Below, piece by piece: positions 40,406 to 48,678 of a DNA stretch of 64,000 nucleotides. The stretch is from the NCBI GenBank assembly GCA_934636245.1, contig CAKUAI010000005.1, positions 62,001 to 126,000 of the forward strand, in the 5' to 3' direction. Positions within the stretch are counted from its first letter, which is position 1; each line of letters starts with the position of its first letter. Source of the stretch: an uncultured Coriobacteriales bacterium. GTDB taxonomy: Bacteria > Actinomycetota > Coriobacteriia > Coriobacteriales > UMGS124. The position numbers and the translations under genes were made by a program. The notes below the pieces were generated by a model that worked only from the letters and a program-made list of their open reading frames with translations, was not told the DNA's origin and did not search any database.

Positions 40406-40502
40406 TAAAACATGTTTTAGGATAGCATGTTGATGCAGACAAAATAAAAACTGATTTTATCTTTTGATGAGAATCGACAAGAAACGAAAATACGTTTTAA
40501 AT
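40406..40502 (-). promoter_or_regulatory. Three A/T-rich dyads upstream of the DUF4143 ATPase gene
   Basis: Sites are TAAAACATGTTTTA (40406-40419), TAAAAACTGATTTTA (40445-40459) and AAAATACGTTTTA (40487-40499). The first two are also preceded by AAAA, forming longer direct repeats. They suggest cooperative binding of one regulator. Confidence 0.55.
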
Positions 40503-40763
40503 ATCAAGCAAGGTGCCCTTTGGGATGCACCGCAAGGCGGCGGGGAGACGGTGGCTCAAAAGTCGAGCCCGCGCTTCTTCGACGATTCGCGTGAGCAGGG
40601 CAGTTTTTCCTGTGCCGCGAGCACCGGAAACGAGCGTTGTGAGTTCTGGCGCTCGCTCTTGGCGGTCGAAGGCGCGTACGAAAGAGTCCAGCAGCACCTT
40701 GCGCCCTGCCATGTAGAGGGGGACTTCACCAAACGCCGGGGTGAACGGGTTTTCTGGCGCCAT
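40497..40763 (-). pseudogene. N-terminal remnant of an AAA ATPase gene
   Basis: It encodes 88 residues that begin like a full ATP-binding protein: MAPENPFTPAFGEVPLYMAG, then LTTLVSGARGTGKTALLTRI with a Walker A site (GARGTGKT). It ends soon after (IPKGTLLDI) without Walker B or later domains. ATG 40763 has a weak AGAGG site. The 3' part was lost at about 40500-40560, next to the dyads of the other ATPase gene. It is likely non-functional. Confidence 0.7.
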
Positions 40764-41400
40764 GGATGCCTCTTTTTTCTATTCTGACAGTCTAGAAGTG
40801 TGGTGATGAAACTGATGCCCTGACCAGCGGTTGCGCTTGCCAAGTGAGCCTATTTTGCAAAGCTGCTACGCAGTCTTTCAACAAATAGCCTCTCCCACCT
40901 CGAGTTCTCAGATAGAAATAGCTCAAGCAGCACCACGCTTCTAGACTATTAGACTTCGAATAAAAGAGAGCGATCAATGGCGGGCGAGGGAGTGTGCTAC
41001 GCCTGATGAGAGCAGGTCTGTTGGGACGGTCGAATTTTGTCGGAAGCGAAGGGTGTAAACTTCACCCAAATATGGGGGTGTATTCTTCATTCAAAACAGG
41101 GTGTAAACGTCATCCAAGATGGGGTGTATTCGTCACTCTCTGCGTGGATTCCGTGCCTGAGCTGCGCCTCATCGCGTAGCGCATGGGTACGTTTGGCTTC
41201 TACCTACCGCTCATCCCGCCTGCCCTGCCTCCTATAGATTGCCCTCTTGTAAATTTGCAAAATTTTTGCTTAACAACGCTGCCGCACAGGACTAGGATGC
41301 GCGGTATCGTTTGCGAGACGGGCTTTGCGGACGCCTCACACGCGGGGCCGGCGCACGACCGTGTGTCGGCGGGCAAGATGTCTTATAAGGGGGACATCGT
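40764..41400. other. Gene-poor region before flavoprotein gene
   Basis: No convincing gene was seen. It holds the four GGGTGTA repeats (41051-41135) and the promoter region of the flavoprotein gene at 41401. Confidence 0.55.
41051..41135 (+). repeat. Four imperfect direct repeats of 23-25 bp
   Basis: GGGTGTA(AA/TT)C begins at 41051, 41076, 41099 and 41122, each followed by (T/G)TCA and a CC/TC-rich end. The variants alternate GGGTGTAAAC and GGGTGTATTC. It could be an operator array or a decayed repeat. Confidence 0.7.
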
Positions 41401-42960
41401 ATGTCTGCACTGAAGAACGTTGATTTGAGCCGTCGTAGCTTTGTCACTGGTGCCGCGCTGGCAGCCGGTGCCGCGGGTGTCGCTGGGGCAGTGTCGCTGG
41501 CCCACGCCGATGAGGTTACCTGGGACGGTACGTACGACGTCATCGTCTGTGGTGGCGGCGGTTCTGGCTTGACCGCTGCGTACTCCGCACTTGAGCAGGG
41601 CGCCGAGAAGGTGCTCGTGCTTGAGAAGGGCGACACGTGCGGCGGCACGACCGCCACGGCCGAAGGCGCCGTGCAGGCCTCCGGCACCACCTGGCAGAAG
41701 GAGCTGGGTGCAAACGGCGTCGATGACGACTCCGCCGACAAGCACTACGCCTTCTGGATGCAGGACGGCGAGGGTCTCGTCGACCCCGACCTGGTGCGCG
41801 TGATGGCCGACAACGCCGCCGACAACCTGCAGTGGATGGCCGACAGCTTCGGCATCACCTACTCCAAGGTCTTCGGTTGCTACCCGGCCGCCTACACCGA
41901 CCCCGCCAACATGGCCGACCGCATCCACCTGATCACCGATGCCGCCGACGCCACCAAGACGGGCGGCGTTGTGTGGACCACCAATGCCGAGGCAGCCGTG
42001 CGTGACAAGGGTGGCGAGATTATGACGGGTACCGCCGCTGCGCACCTGGTCATGGGCGATGACGGCGTTGCCGGTGTCGAGACTGCCGACGGCAAGCATT
42101 ACCAGGCAACCAAGGGTGTCGTGCTCGCCATGAGCGGCATCGAGCACAACGAGGAGCTCGCCAAGAAGTACAACCCCCAGCAGTACTGGGACCTCAAGAC
42201 CCAGGCTGTTGCCACGGCCGCGACCGACACAGGCGACGGCATTGTCATGGGCATCGAGGCCGGCGCTGATGTGGGCCGTTTCGGCGGTGCCGTCGACCTG
42301 CTGCTTGCTACCTGGAGCTACACCAACAACACCAACCCCGAGATTCCCTACATCCTCGTGAACCAGCGCGGCGTGCGCTTTGTGCGTGAGGACACCACCT
42401 ACGCGTTCCACTGCCGCGCCATCTACAATGCATGCATCCAGGAGGGCGGCTTCGACGACGAGGCTGGCACCACGGGTTGCACGTGGATGGTCATGGACAA
42501 CAAGATGACGAGCGTCTCGCAGGCCGCGTGGAGCGACCCCGACAAGCTCCAGGAGGCCCTCGACGACGGCAGCATGGTCACCGGCCAGACCATCGAGGAG
42601 CTTGCCGAGGCCATGGGCGTCGACCCCGACGTGCTTGCGTTCAGCGTGGGCAAGTGGAACGATGACGTTGCCGCTGGCAAGGACAGCCTGTATGGCCGCG
42701 AGGTGCAGCTGACTGCCCTCGATGAGGCGCCGTTCTATGCTTGGAAGACGGTCAACACCAACATCGGCTCCATCGGTGGCCTCAAGATTACGACGGACGC
42801 CCAGGTTGTCGACCGCTCCGGCGAGCCTATCGCCCACCTGTTCGCAGCCGGCACCAACTCGGGCGGCTGGCTTGGTCCCTACTACCCCGGCTCGGGCACC
42901 TGCCTGCAGGGTACCCTCAACTGGGGCCGTATCGCCGGCGCCAGCGCCGCGAAGGCATAA
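41401..42960 (+). CDS. Tat-exported FAD-dependent reductase (fumarate reductase/flavocytochrome c flavoprotein-like), 1
   Basis: This 519-residue flavoprotein has a twin-arginine signal (LSRRSFVTGAALAAGAAGVA, residues 9-28). The FAD fold opens with YDVIVCGGGGSGLTAAYSA (about 45-63) and continues with VLEKGDTCGGTTATAEGAV. The C-terminal part, FAAGTNSGGWLGPYYPGSG, resembles 3-ketosteroid dehydrogenase-like family ends more than classical fumarate reductases. No cytochrome domain is present, so electrons must come from another protein. The acceptor (fumarate-like acid, steroid or other compound) is not known. Start ATG 41401 follows AAGGGGGACA. It is a single gene with a strong terminator. Confidence 0.88.
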   Translation: MSALKNVDLSRRSFVTGAALAAGAAGVAGAVSLAHADEVTWDGTYDVIVCGGGGSGLTAAYSALEQGAEKVLVLEKGDTCGGTTATAEGAVQASGTTWQKELGANGVDDDSADKHYAFWMQDGEGLVDPDLVRVMADNAADNLQWMADSFGITYSKVFGCYPAAYTDPANMADRIHLITDAADATKTGGVVWTTNAEAAVRDKGGEIMTGTAAAHLVMGDDGVAGVETADGKHYQATKGVVLAMSGIEHNEELAKKYNPQQYWDLKTQAVATAATDTGDGIVMGIEAGADVGRFGGAVDLLLATWSYTNNTNPEIPYILVNQRGVRFVREDTTYAFHCRAIYNACIQEGGFDDEAGTTGCTWMVMDNKMTSVSQAAWSDPDKLQEALDDGSMVTGQTIEELAEAMGVDPDVLAFSVGKWNDDVAAGKDSLYGREVQLTALDEAPFYAWKTVNTNIGSIGGLKITTDAQVVDRSGEPIAHLFAAGTNSGGWLGPYYPGSGTCLQGTLNWGRIAGASAAKA

Positions 42961-43032
42961 GGGTAGCCAGAAAGGTTTGCTTCTTCGGCCTCTAACCTGC
43001 TTGGGTGAAGCCGGGGAGTCATAAGCGCCGCT

Positions 43033-43076
43033 AAGCCGCGCGGGTTCCGGGAATACCGGGGCTCGCGCGGCTTTTT
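43033..43076 (+). terminator. Terminator after flavoprotein 1
   Basis: AAGCCGCGCG (43033-43042) pairs with CGCGCGGCTT (43064-43073) and is followed by TTT-G. Confidence 0.88.
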
Positions 43077-43129
43077 GTGTGCTTGGTCGGGACCGCGGGT
43101 GCTTTCCTGAGTCGCCGCCGTTTTGGCAA

Positions 43130-43217
43130 ATAACATACATTTCACCAGTTGAAATGTATGTTAAATCAACAAAACACCAGTTGGTGCGATTTTTAAAATC
43201 CTGAAATGTATGTTAAT
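43130..43217 (-). repeat. Dispersed palindromic intergenic element, copy F
   Basis: On the minus strand: arm AACATACATTTCA, core CACCAACTGGTGTTTTG, then a 14-bp perfect stem TAACATACATTTCA / TGAAATGTATGTTA with loop CCAGT (plus-strand sense). It lies between flavoprotein 1 and metY copy 2. Confidence 0.92.
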
Positions 43218-43311
43218 CGACCAACTGGTCGTTTACCGCAGCCACCCTCAGCCTGGTTTATCCCGCGCTGCACTCATAGCTGGCATGCGATTTTTTGAAT
43301 AACCAGGACAC

Positions 43312-43340
43312 TTTAAAACTGCAGGTCAAATGCCTATACT
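43312..43340 (+). promoter_or_regulatory. Possible promoter of metY copy 2
   Basis: TTTAAA (43312-43317), 17 bp, TATACT (43335-43340). The -35 match is weak. The leader to ATG 43439 is about 95 nt, and no known SAM riboswitch was recognised. Confidence 0.35.
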
Positions 43341-43438
43341 TTCCGGCCATCGTATTCCTAATACGTCATTGATGCCAATTCATCTATCGCCAAAGCGCAT
43401 ATCTGCCCACACGATACGAAACGCGAAAGGACCCCCCG

Positions 43439-44737
43439 ATGACCGATTCCAAGCACACCTACCGTTTTGAGACCCTCCAGACCCATGCCGGCCAGGAGAG
43501 CCCCGACCCCGCAACCGATGCCCGCGCGGTGCCGATTTACGCCACCACGTCCTATGTGTTCAAGGATTCCGCCACGGCGGCCGGCCGCTTTGCCCTTGCG
43601 GAGCCCGGCAACATCTACACGCGCCTCACCAACCCCACTACCTCGGTCTTTGAGGAGCGCGTCGCAGCACTCGAGGGCGGCGTGGGTGCGCTTGGCGTAG
43701 CCAGCGGCTCGGCTGCCATCACCATCGCCGTGCAGAACATCGCCACGGCCGGCGACCACATCGTGGCCTCCACCAACCTCTACGGCGGCACGGTGAACCT
43801 CTTTGGCAACACGCTTGTGGAGCAGGGCCTCACCACCACGTTCGTGGGCCCCGACGACCTCGCTGCTGTTGAGGCCGCCATCCAGCCCAACACCAAGCTT
43901 CTCTATGCCGAGACGCTCGGCAACCCCAACTCCGACGTGCTTGACCTCGAGGGTTGGGCTGAGATCGCCCATCGTCATGGCCTGCCGCTCGTCGTGGACG
44001 CTACATTCTCCACGCCCTACCTGCTGCGTCCCATCGAGCACGGCGCCGACGTCGTTGTCCACTCGGCCACCAAGTTCATGGGTGGGCACGGCACCGTCAT
44101 GGGCGGCGTGATCGTCGACTCCGGCAAGTTCGACTGGGCCGCCCACGCCGATCGCTTCCCGGGCCTGGCCAAGCCGAACCCCTCCTACCACGGCGTCGTG
44201 TTCACCGACGCGTGCGGCGCGGCCGCCTACATCACCAAGGCCCGCGCGACGCTCCTGCGCGACCAGGGCGCAACGCTGTCCCCGTTCAACTCGTTCCTGC
44301 TGCTCCAGGGCCTGGAGACCCTCTCCCTGCGCGTCGAGCGTCACGTGGAGAACGCCCTCAAGGTCGTCGAGTTCCTCAGCAACCACCCGCAGGTTGAGCG
44401 CGTGAACCACCCGAGCCTGGCCACGGGCCGCGCCAAGGAGCTGTACGATCGCTACTATCCCAACGGCGCCGCGCCCATCTTCACCTTCGAGATCAAGGGC
44501 GACGCCGAGACGGCCAAGAAGTTCACCGAGAGCCTCGAGCTCTTCAGCCTGCTGGCCAACGTGGCCGACGTCAAGAGCCTCGTCATCCACCCCGCCTCCA
44601 CCACGCACTCCCAGCTCACCGAGGAGGAGCTGCGCGCCGGCGGCATCTACCCCAACACCATCCGCCTCTCCATCGGCACCGAGCACATCGACGACATCCT
44701 CGCCGACCTCGAGCACGGTTTCGAGGCCGTGAGGTAG
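43439..44737 (+). CDS. metY: O-acetylhomoserine sulfhydrylase, copy 2
   Basis: This 432-residue PLP enzyme has the standard O-acetylhomoserine sulfhydrylase motifs: YTRLTNPTT, SGSAAITIAV, the PLP lysine in HSATKFMGGHG (about residue 210) and VIHPASTTHSQL near the end. The last is the conserved form that copy 1 (1301-2593) has changed. It would make homocysteine from O-acetylhomoserine and sulfide. Start ATG 43439 follows GAAAGGA. It is a single gene, downstream of repeat copy F. Confidence 0.94.
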   Translation: MTDSKHTYRFETLQTHAGQESPDPATDARAVPIYATTSYVFKDSATAAGRFALAEPGNIYTRLTNPTTSVFEERVAALEGGVGALGVASGSAAITIAVQNIATAGDHIVASTNLYGGTVNLFGNTLVEQGLTTTFVGPDDLAAVEAAIQPNTKLLYAETLGNPNSDVLDLEGWAEIAHRHGLPLVVDATFSTPYLLRPIEHGADVVVHSATKFMGGHGTVMGGVIVDSGKFDWAAHADRFPGLAKPNPSYHGVVFTDACGAAAYITKARATLLRDQGATLSPFNSFLLLQGLETLSLRVERHVENALKVVEFLSNHPQVERVNHPSLATGRAKELYDRYYPNGAAPIFTFEIKGDAETAKKFTESLELFSLLANVADVKSLVIHPASTTHSQLTEEELRAGGIYPNTIRLSIGTEHIDDILADLEHGFEAVR

Positions 44738-44862
44738 GTAAGCGCCAAGCTGCTCTGAAACTCGTCTTATTGCCAAGAGGCCGGCTCGAATTGTTCCGGA
44801 GGGTGAATTCAGGTGATGTTTTTCGCCCTTGAGTGAGACGCACCTGCCAAATTTGCCTGCAC

Positions 44863-44903
44863 AAAAAGGGGCGTGCGAGAACATTTTTCTCGCACGCCCC
44901 TTG
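44863..44903. terminator. Terminator between convergent metY and flavoprotein genes
   Basis: AAGGGGCGTGCGAGAA (44867-44882) pairs with TTCTCGCACGCCCCTT. A-rich on the left, so on the minus strand the stem is followed by TTTTT. Confidence 0.9.
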
Positions 44904-44972
44904 TGATGCCGCAGCGGTATTCTTGCAGTCCGGTTTTGAGCCAGCGTGCAAGACTGCGAAGCGTGCTCGCTC

Positions 44973-46715
44973 CTACTTCGCGGCGGCGGCGTTCTTGCCG
45001 GCGACGTAGCCGTAGAAGATGCACATGGAGACGCTGACGCCCTTCAGGCAGATGGGGTACTCCACGGCGAAGCGGCTGCCCTGCATGTTGCCGGCGCAGT
45101 ACAGGCCGGGGACGACCTGGCCGGCCTCGTCGTAGGCGCGGGCCTCCTCGTCGGACACGATGCCGCCCAGGCACACGAGCATGTTGGCCTCCTCGCAGCG
45201 CACGGCGTAGAAGGGAGGCGTGGTCAGGCCGAAGAGGCGCTGGGTGCTCTTGCCGAAGTCCAGGTCGAAGCCGCCGTCGCACAGCTCGTTGTAGCGCTCG
45301 ATGGAGGCCTTGGCGACTTCAACATCGATGCCGTCGAGCTGGGCGAGCAGCTCCTCGATGGTGTCGGCGGTCATGCACTGGCCCGAGTCGATGCCGTCCT
45401 GGATGTCCTGAGGGCAGCGGACGGAAATCTTGAGGCCGTTGGCGGTGTAGTCGGGCAGGGGCTCGTCGCGGTAGTAGCAGGCCGTGCCGTGGGCGGCCGG
45501 GAAGTACTGGAGCTGCTCGGGCCAAGCGGCGTCAAAGAACTGGTAGGCCATGTGGCCGGGCTGCTTCTCAAGCTGGTTCTCAAGCTGCTGGCCGGGCAGG
45601 TCCTCGTTCATGAAGCGCTTGCCGGCCAGGTTGAGCCACAGGTAGCCGTTGTTGCCGATGACGCCGCGACCGCCGATGCCGGCACCGCCGCCCATGTGGT
45701 GGATCATCGGGGCGTGCCACTGCTGCAGGGCCACGCCAGCCCAAGCAGCCATCTTGTGGCCGTCGCCCGTGGCGGTGTAGTTGCCCTCGACGTCCATCGT
45801 GGGGTTCATGACGGGCACCTCGTTCTCCACGACGGAGGGCACGAAGTGCTTGAGCATGGCGGTATCGTGGGCGTAATCACCGCAGGTGAGGATGACGCCG
45901 CCCTTGGCGGTCGCCTTGACGTACTTGCCGGTGGCGGCGTTGCGGGCGTAGACGCCGCAGCAACGGCCGTCCTCCATGATGAGCTTCGTGCCGAAGTGGC
46001 CGTAGCGGATGTCGACGTTGCCGGTGGCCTCGGCCTCAGCCAGCGTGTCGGCCATCATCTGCGAAAGGTTGGAGATGCCGATGGTGGTGGGGTAGGTGGG
46101 CAGGGCCTCCTTCGTCCAGTCGTAGCTCTCCAGCATGGGGTAGAAAAACGGGAAGATGTAGTTCGAGCGGTTCTCCTCGGGAATCTCGGCGAAGCTCTCG
46201 GGGGCGATGTAGGGATTCGACGGGGCGATGAACCAGTCGAAGACGTCCTTCATCTCGTTTTCCCAGCGCATGAAGATGGGCAGGCTGTTGTGGTAGAGGC
46301 ACTCGTTCATGTGCTTCTCGGCCAGCTCGTACTTGTCCATGAAGCCGTCGCCGCGGCCCCAGGTCTCCTGCACCTTGCCGCCAACGACGGCGCAGCCCTG
46401 ACCGGTGGTGTTCTTGGTCTCGGACTTCTCGAAGGCCAGGACGGTCGCGCCCTCCTCGGCGGCGGCGCGGATGGCGCAGCAGCCGGAGTCGCCCACGCCC
46501 ACGACGATGACGTCGGCCTCGACCTCTTCCTCCACCATGTCGTCGGAGATCTCGGGCTCCGCAGGCAGCCAGGAGCTGTAATCGGGGGCGGAGGTGACCT
46601 CGGCCTTGGCGGCCTCGTCGGCGACGGCGACACCGGTCAGGGCGGCGCTGGCGGCGACGGCGGCACCGGTCAGACCTGCGCCCTTGACGAACGACCTGCG
46701 GGAGACGTTGCTCAT
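44973..46715 (-). CDS. Tat-exported FAD-dependent reductase, fumarate-reductase-like, 2
   Basis: This 580-residue flavoprotein has a twin-arginine signal (SRRSFVKGAG, residues 5-14) and an AD-rich mature start. The FAD fold reads ADVIVVGVGDSGCCAIRAA (about 67-85), and later GVILTCGDYAHD, HHMGGGAGIGGRG, LAGKRFMNEDLP and GLYCAGNMQGSRFAVEYP appear. It has no heme domain. Enzymes of this group reduce fumarate, urocanate and other unsaturated acids or plant compounds. Start ATG 46715 follows AAAGGAACC. The divergent LuxR gene at 46996 and the 19-bp palindrome between them suggest a regulator-reductase pair whose inducer is probably the substrate. Confidence 0.9.
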   Translation of the reverse strand: MSNVSRRSFVKGAGLTGAAVAASAALTGVAVADEAAKAEVTSAPDYSSWLPAEPEISDDMVEEEVEADVIVVGVGDSGCCAIRAAAEEGATVLAFEKSETKNTTGQGCAVVGGKVQETWGRGDGFMDKYELAEKHMNECLYHNSLPIFMRWENEMKDVFDWFIAPSNPYIAPESFAEIPEENRSNYIFPFFYPMLESYDWTKEALPTYPTTIGISNLSQMMADTLAEAEATGNVDIRYGHFGTKLIMEDGRCCGVYARNAATGKYVKATAKGGVILTCGDYAHDTAMLKHFVPSVVENEVPVMNPTMDVEGNYTATGDGHKMAAWAGVALQQWHAPMIHHMGGGAGIGGRGVIGNNGYLWLNLAGKRFMNEDLPGQQLENQLEKQPGHMAYQFFDAAWPEQLQYFPAAHGTACYYRDEPLPDYTANGLKISVRCPQDIQDGIDSGQCMTADTIEELLAQLDGIDVEVAKASIERYNELCDGGFDLDFGKSTQRLFGLTTPPFYAVRCEEANMLVCLGGIVSDEEARAYDEAGQVVPGLYCAGNMQGSRFAVEYPICLKGVSVSMCIFYGYVAGKNAAAAK

Positions 46716-46910
46716 GGTGGTTCCTTTCCTCAGAAAGTGGAAGGCCGCACGATTGCGTGCGCCCCGTAGCTGTGCGTGCGGCTCGCTGCGTGGCGTGCCG
46801 TCGCTGAACGTTTGTGACTGTAGGCGCGGGGCGGATGTGCCTATCGGGTTCGATGGGCGATGATGTGGGAAAGAGCGGATGTTCACCCATTGGGGCTTCT
46901 TGAGCGTCCT

Positions 46911-46929
46911 ATCGACCCTGAGGGTCGAT
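46911..46929. promoter_or_regulatory. Perfect 19-bp palindrome in a divergent promoter region
   Basis: ATCGACCCT-G-AGGGTCGAT. It lies between the starts of flavoprotein 2 and the LuxR gene. Candidate operator of that regulator. Confidence 0.7.
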
Positions 46930-46995
46930 TACAATGTTTTACCTGCGAGTATCTTTGCAACGTCGGTGACAGACGCACTAAGGGGAGGGCAAAGA

Positions 46996-48489
46996 ATGCA
47001 AGAGGGCGCAAACGAAACATCGCATCTCGGTCGCGCGCTGGCGCTCGCCCTGTGCACCTTGTGGGGCAACATCTTGTTCCTCGATGGGTCGGGCAGCGTC
47101 CTCTTGAGCGCCCCCTTCGCCTCGCGCATGGCCTCCATGGCGTTCAGCGTGGCGGGCTTTGTGGCCGCCTGGTTCGTAGCCCGCTCGTGCGGGGTCTCCC
47201 CGATGCGCTCGCGCGTCGCGCTTTTGGGCGTGTGCGCCCTGCTTTCAAGCGTCGGCTCGTTCTTGCATTTTTCCGGTGCGGCTTGGCTGCCCGAGTGGAT
47301 TGACTGGGTGCCCACGGCGGTCTTTTCGGTTGCTTTCGCGTTTTTGCTGGTGGCGTGCGGTGAGATTTACGCCGAGATGAGCGCCGGGCATGCGGTGGTG
47401 TACGCCTCGGTGTCGTACATGCTTGCCTATCTGGGCAGCACGGTGGTGGCCGAAATGGGCGCGCAGGCCGTGTGCGCCGTGGAGACACTGCTACCCCTGG
47501 TGATTTGCGCGCTTGTGGCGCAGCCAAATCGCACGGGCCAGGCGCTAAATGCGCGTGCCGAGGTCGCTCCCGTGCCTCTTGCGAACCTGCTGAGCGTGAC
47601 GCTTGAAGCGATTCCTGCTCGCGTGCTTGCGGCAATCGGCATCACGTACTTTGCGATTGGTTCCACGCTTGCCCAGTCAGGCACACCGATCGACTATTTT
47701 AGCTGGCAGACTGCGTTGGCCGCCGTGCTCACGAGCGTGGTCGTCATGGCCACGTGCATCCTGCTGCACGGCCGCGTCGCGCTCACGAGTCTCTATAAAA
47801 TACTCATGGTGGGACAGGTGCTCGCCGCCTTCTTGCTCTCCGAATGGGCTGAGGGTGCGCAAATCGCCGTCGTCATCACGTTTGTGGGCGTGAAGATCGT
47901 GGCTTGGACGCTCATGGCCGAGCTGGCGCTCCTGGCGCGCGCCCGTGGCACGGCTCCCGCCGCGCTCGTGTACGCCGCAGGTTGCTTGGCGGGTCACATT
48001 GGTGAGGGCGTCGCGGGCGTCCTGAGCGTGTTCGGCCTCGTAAACCAGGGTGTCTTGCTCATTGTGGTCGTCGCGATGCTCGTGGGGGCGGCTGCGTTCC
48101 TCTTTACGGGCGAGATGGGCAAGTATCCCGACATTGCCGATGCCACGCCGGCCTGCGGCGGCGAGGAAGGTGCTGCGCAGGCTCAGGAGGATTCCTCATA
48201 CGATCGGTCGCCCCTGTCTAGGGCTGAAAATCCCACCGTCGTGCAAACGACGCAATCTTCGCTTGACGAGCGTGTCGCCGAGCTCGCCTCGGCCTATATG
48301 CTCTCTGCTCGCGAGACCGAGGTTTTCCGTTTGTGGGCCACGGGCCACACGCTCAAGTACATCCAGGAGAAGCTCTATCTGTCACCCTCCACGGTGAAGA
48401 CGCACGTGCGTCATATATATGACAAGACCGGCGTGCACTCGCGCTCTGAGATTGTCGAGCTGCTCGATCCGCTGGCTGATAAGCGATAA
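46996..48489 (+). CDS. Membrane-spanning LuxR-family regulator of flavoprotein 2
   Basis: This 497-residue protein has about 12 membrane spans (residues about 10-380), a polar linker and a C-terminal LuxR helix-turn-helix: YMLSARETEVFRLWATGHT, then KLYLSPSTVKTHVRHIYDKTG. It is built like the regulator at 15761-17422. Start ATG 46996 follows AGGGGAGG; the frame is open to 46879, but that start would cover the palindrome and has no better site. The divergent flavoprotein gene and the palindrome support local control. The membrane part probably senses a small molecule outside or within the membrane. Confidence 0.88.
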   Translation: MQEGANETSHLGRALALALCTLWGNILFLDGSGSVLLSAPFASRMASMAFSVAGFVAAWFVARSCGVSPMRSRVALLGVCALLSSVGSFLHFSGAAWLPEWIDWVPTAVFSVAFAFLLVACGEIYAEMSAGHAVVYASVSYMLAYLGSTVVAEMGAQAVCAVETLLPLVICALVAQPNRTGQALNARAEVAPVPLANLLSVTLEAIPARVLAAIGITYFAIGSTLAQSGTPIDYFSWQTALAAVLTSVVVMATCILLHGRVALTSLYKILMVGQVLAAFLLSEWAEGAQIAVVITFVGVKIVAWTLMAELALLARARGTAPAALVYAAGCLAGHIGEGVAGVLSVFGLVNQGVLLIVVVAMLVGAAAFLFTGEMGKYPDIADATPACGGEEGAAQAQEDSSYDRSPLSRAENPTVVQTTQSSLDERVAELASAYMLSARETEVFRLWATGHTLKYIQEKLYLSPSTVKTHVRHIYDKTGVHSRSEIVELLDPLADKR

Positions 48490-48678
48490 GCGCGCCCTGC
48501 CTGCGCGTGGATGCCGGCGCGGCGCCGCATACGCGCCGCTGCGGTAGGGCTGCGCCTTGCCTCGGTGTGAGCGTTGCGTGGCTCTATATTCGCGCGCCGC
48601 AGCAAGTGCACGTTATTTGCCGAGTGGGTGCTGGTGTGGCTCTGCATGGGCGCGCTTCTGGCTGTGACGAGCATCTTG

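Noticed and set aside
41051..41135. CRISPR array
   Set aside because: The four units are adjacent and degenerate, with no spacers of constant length, and there are no cas genes in the window.
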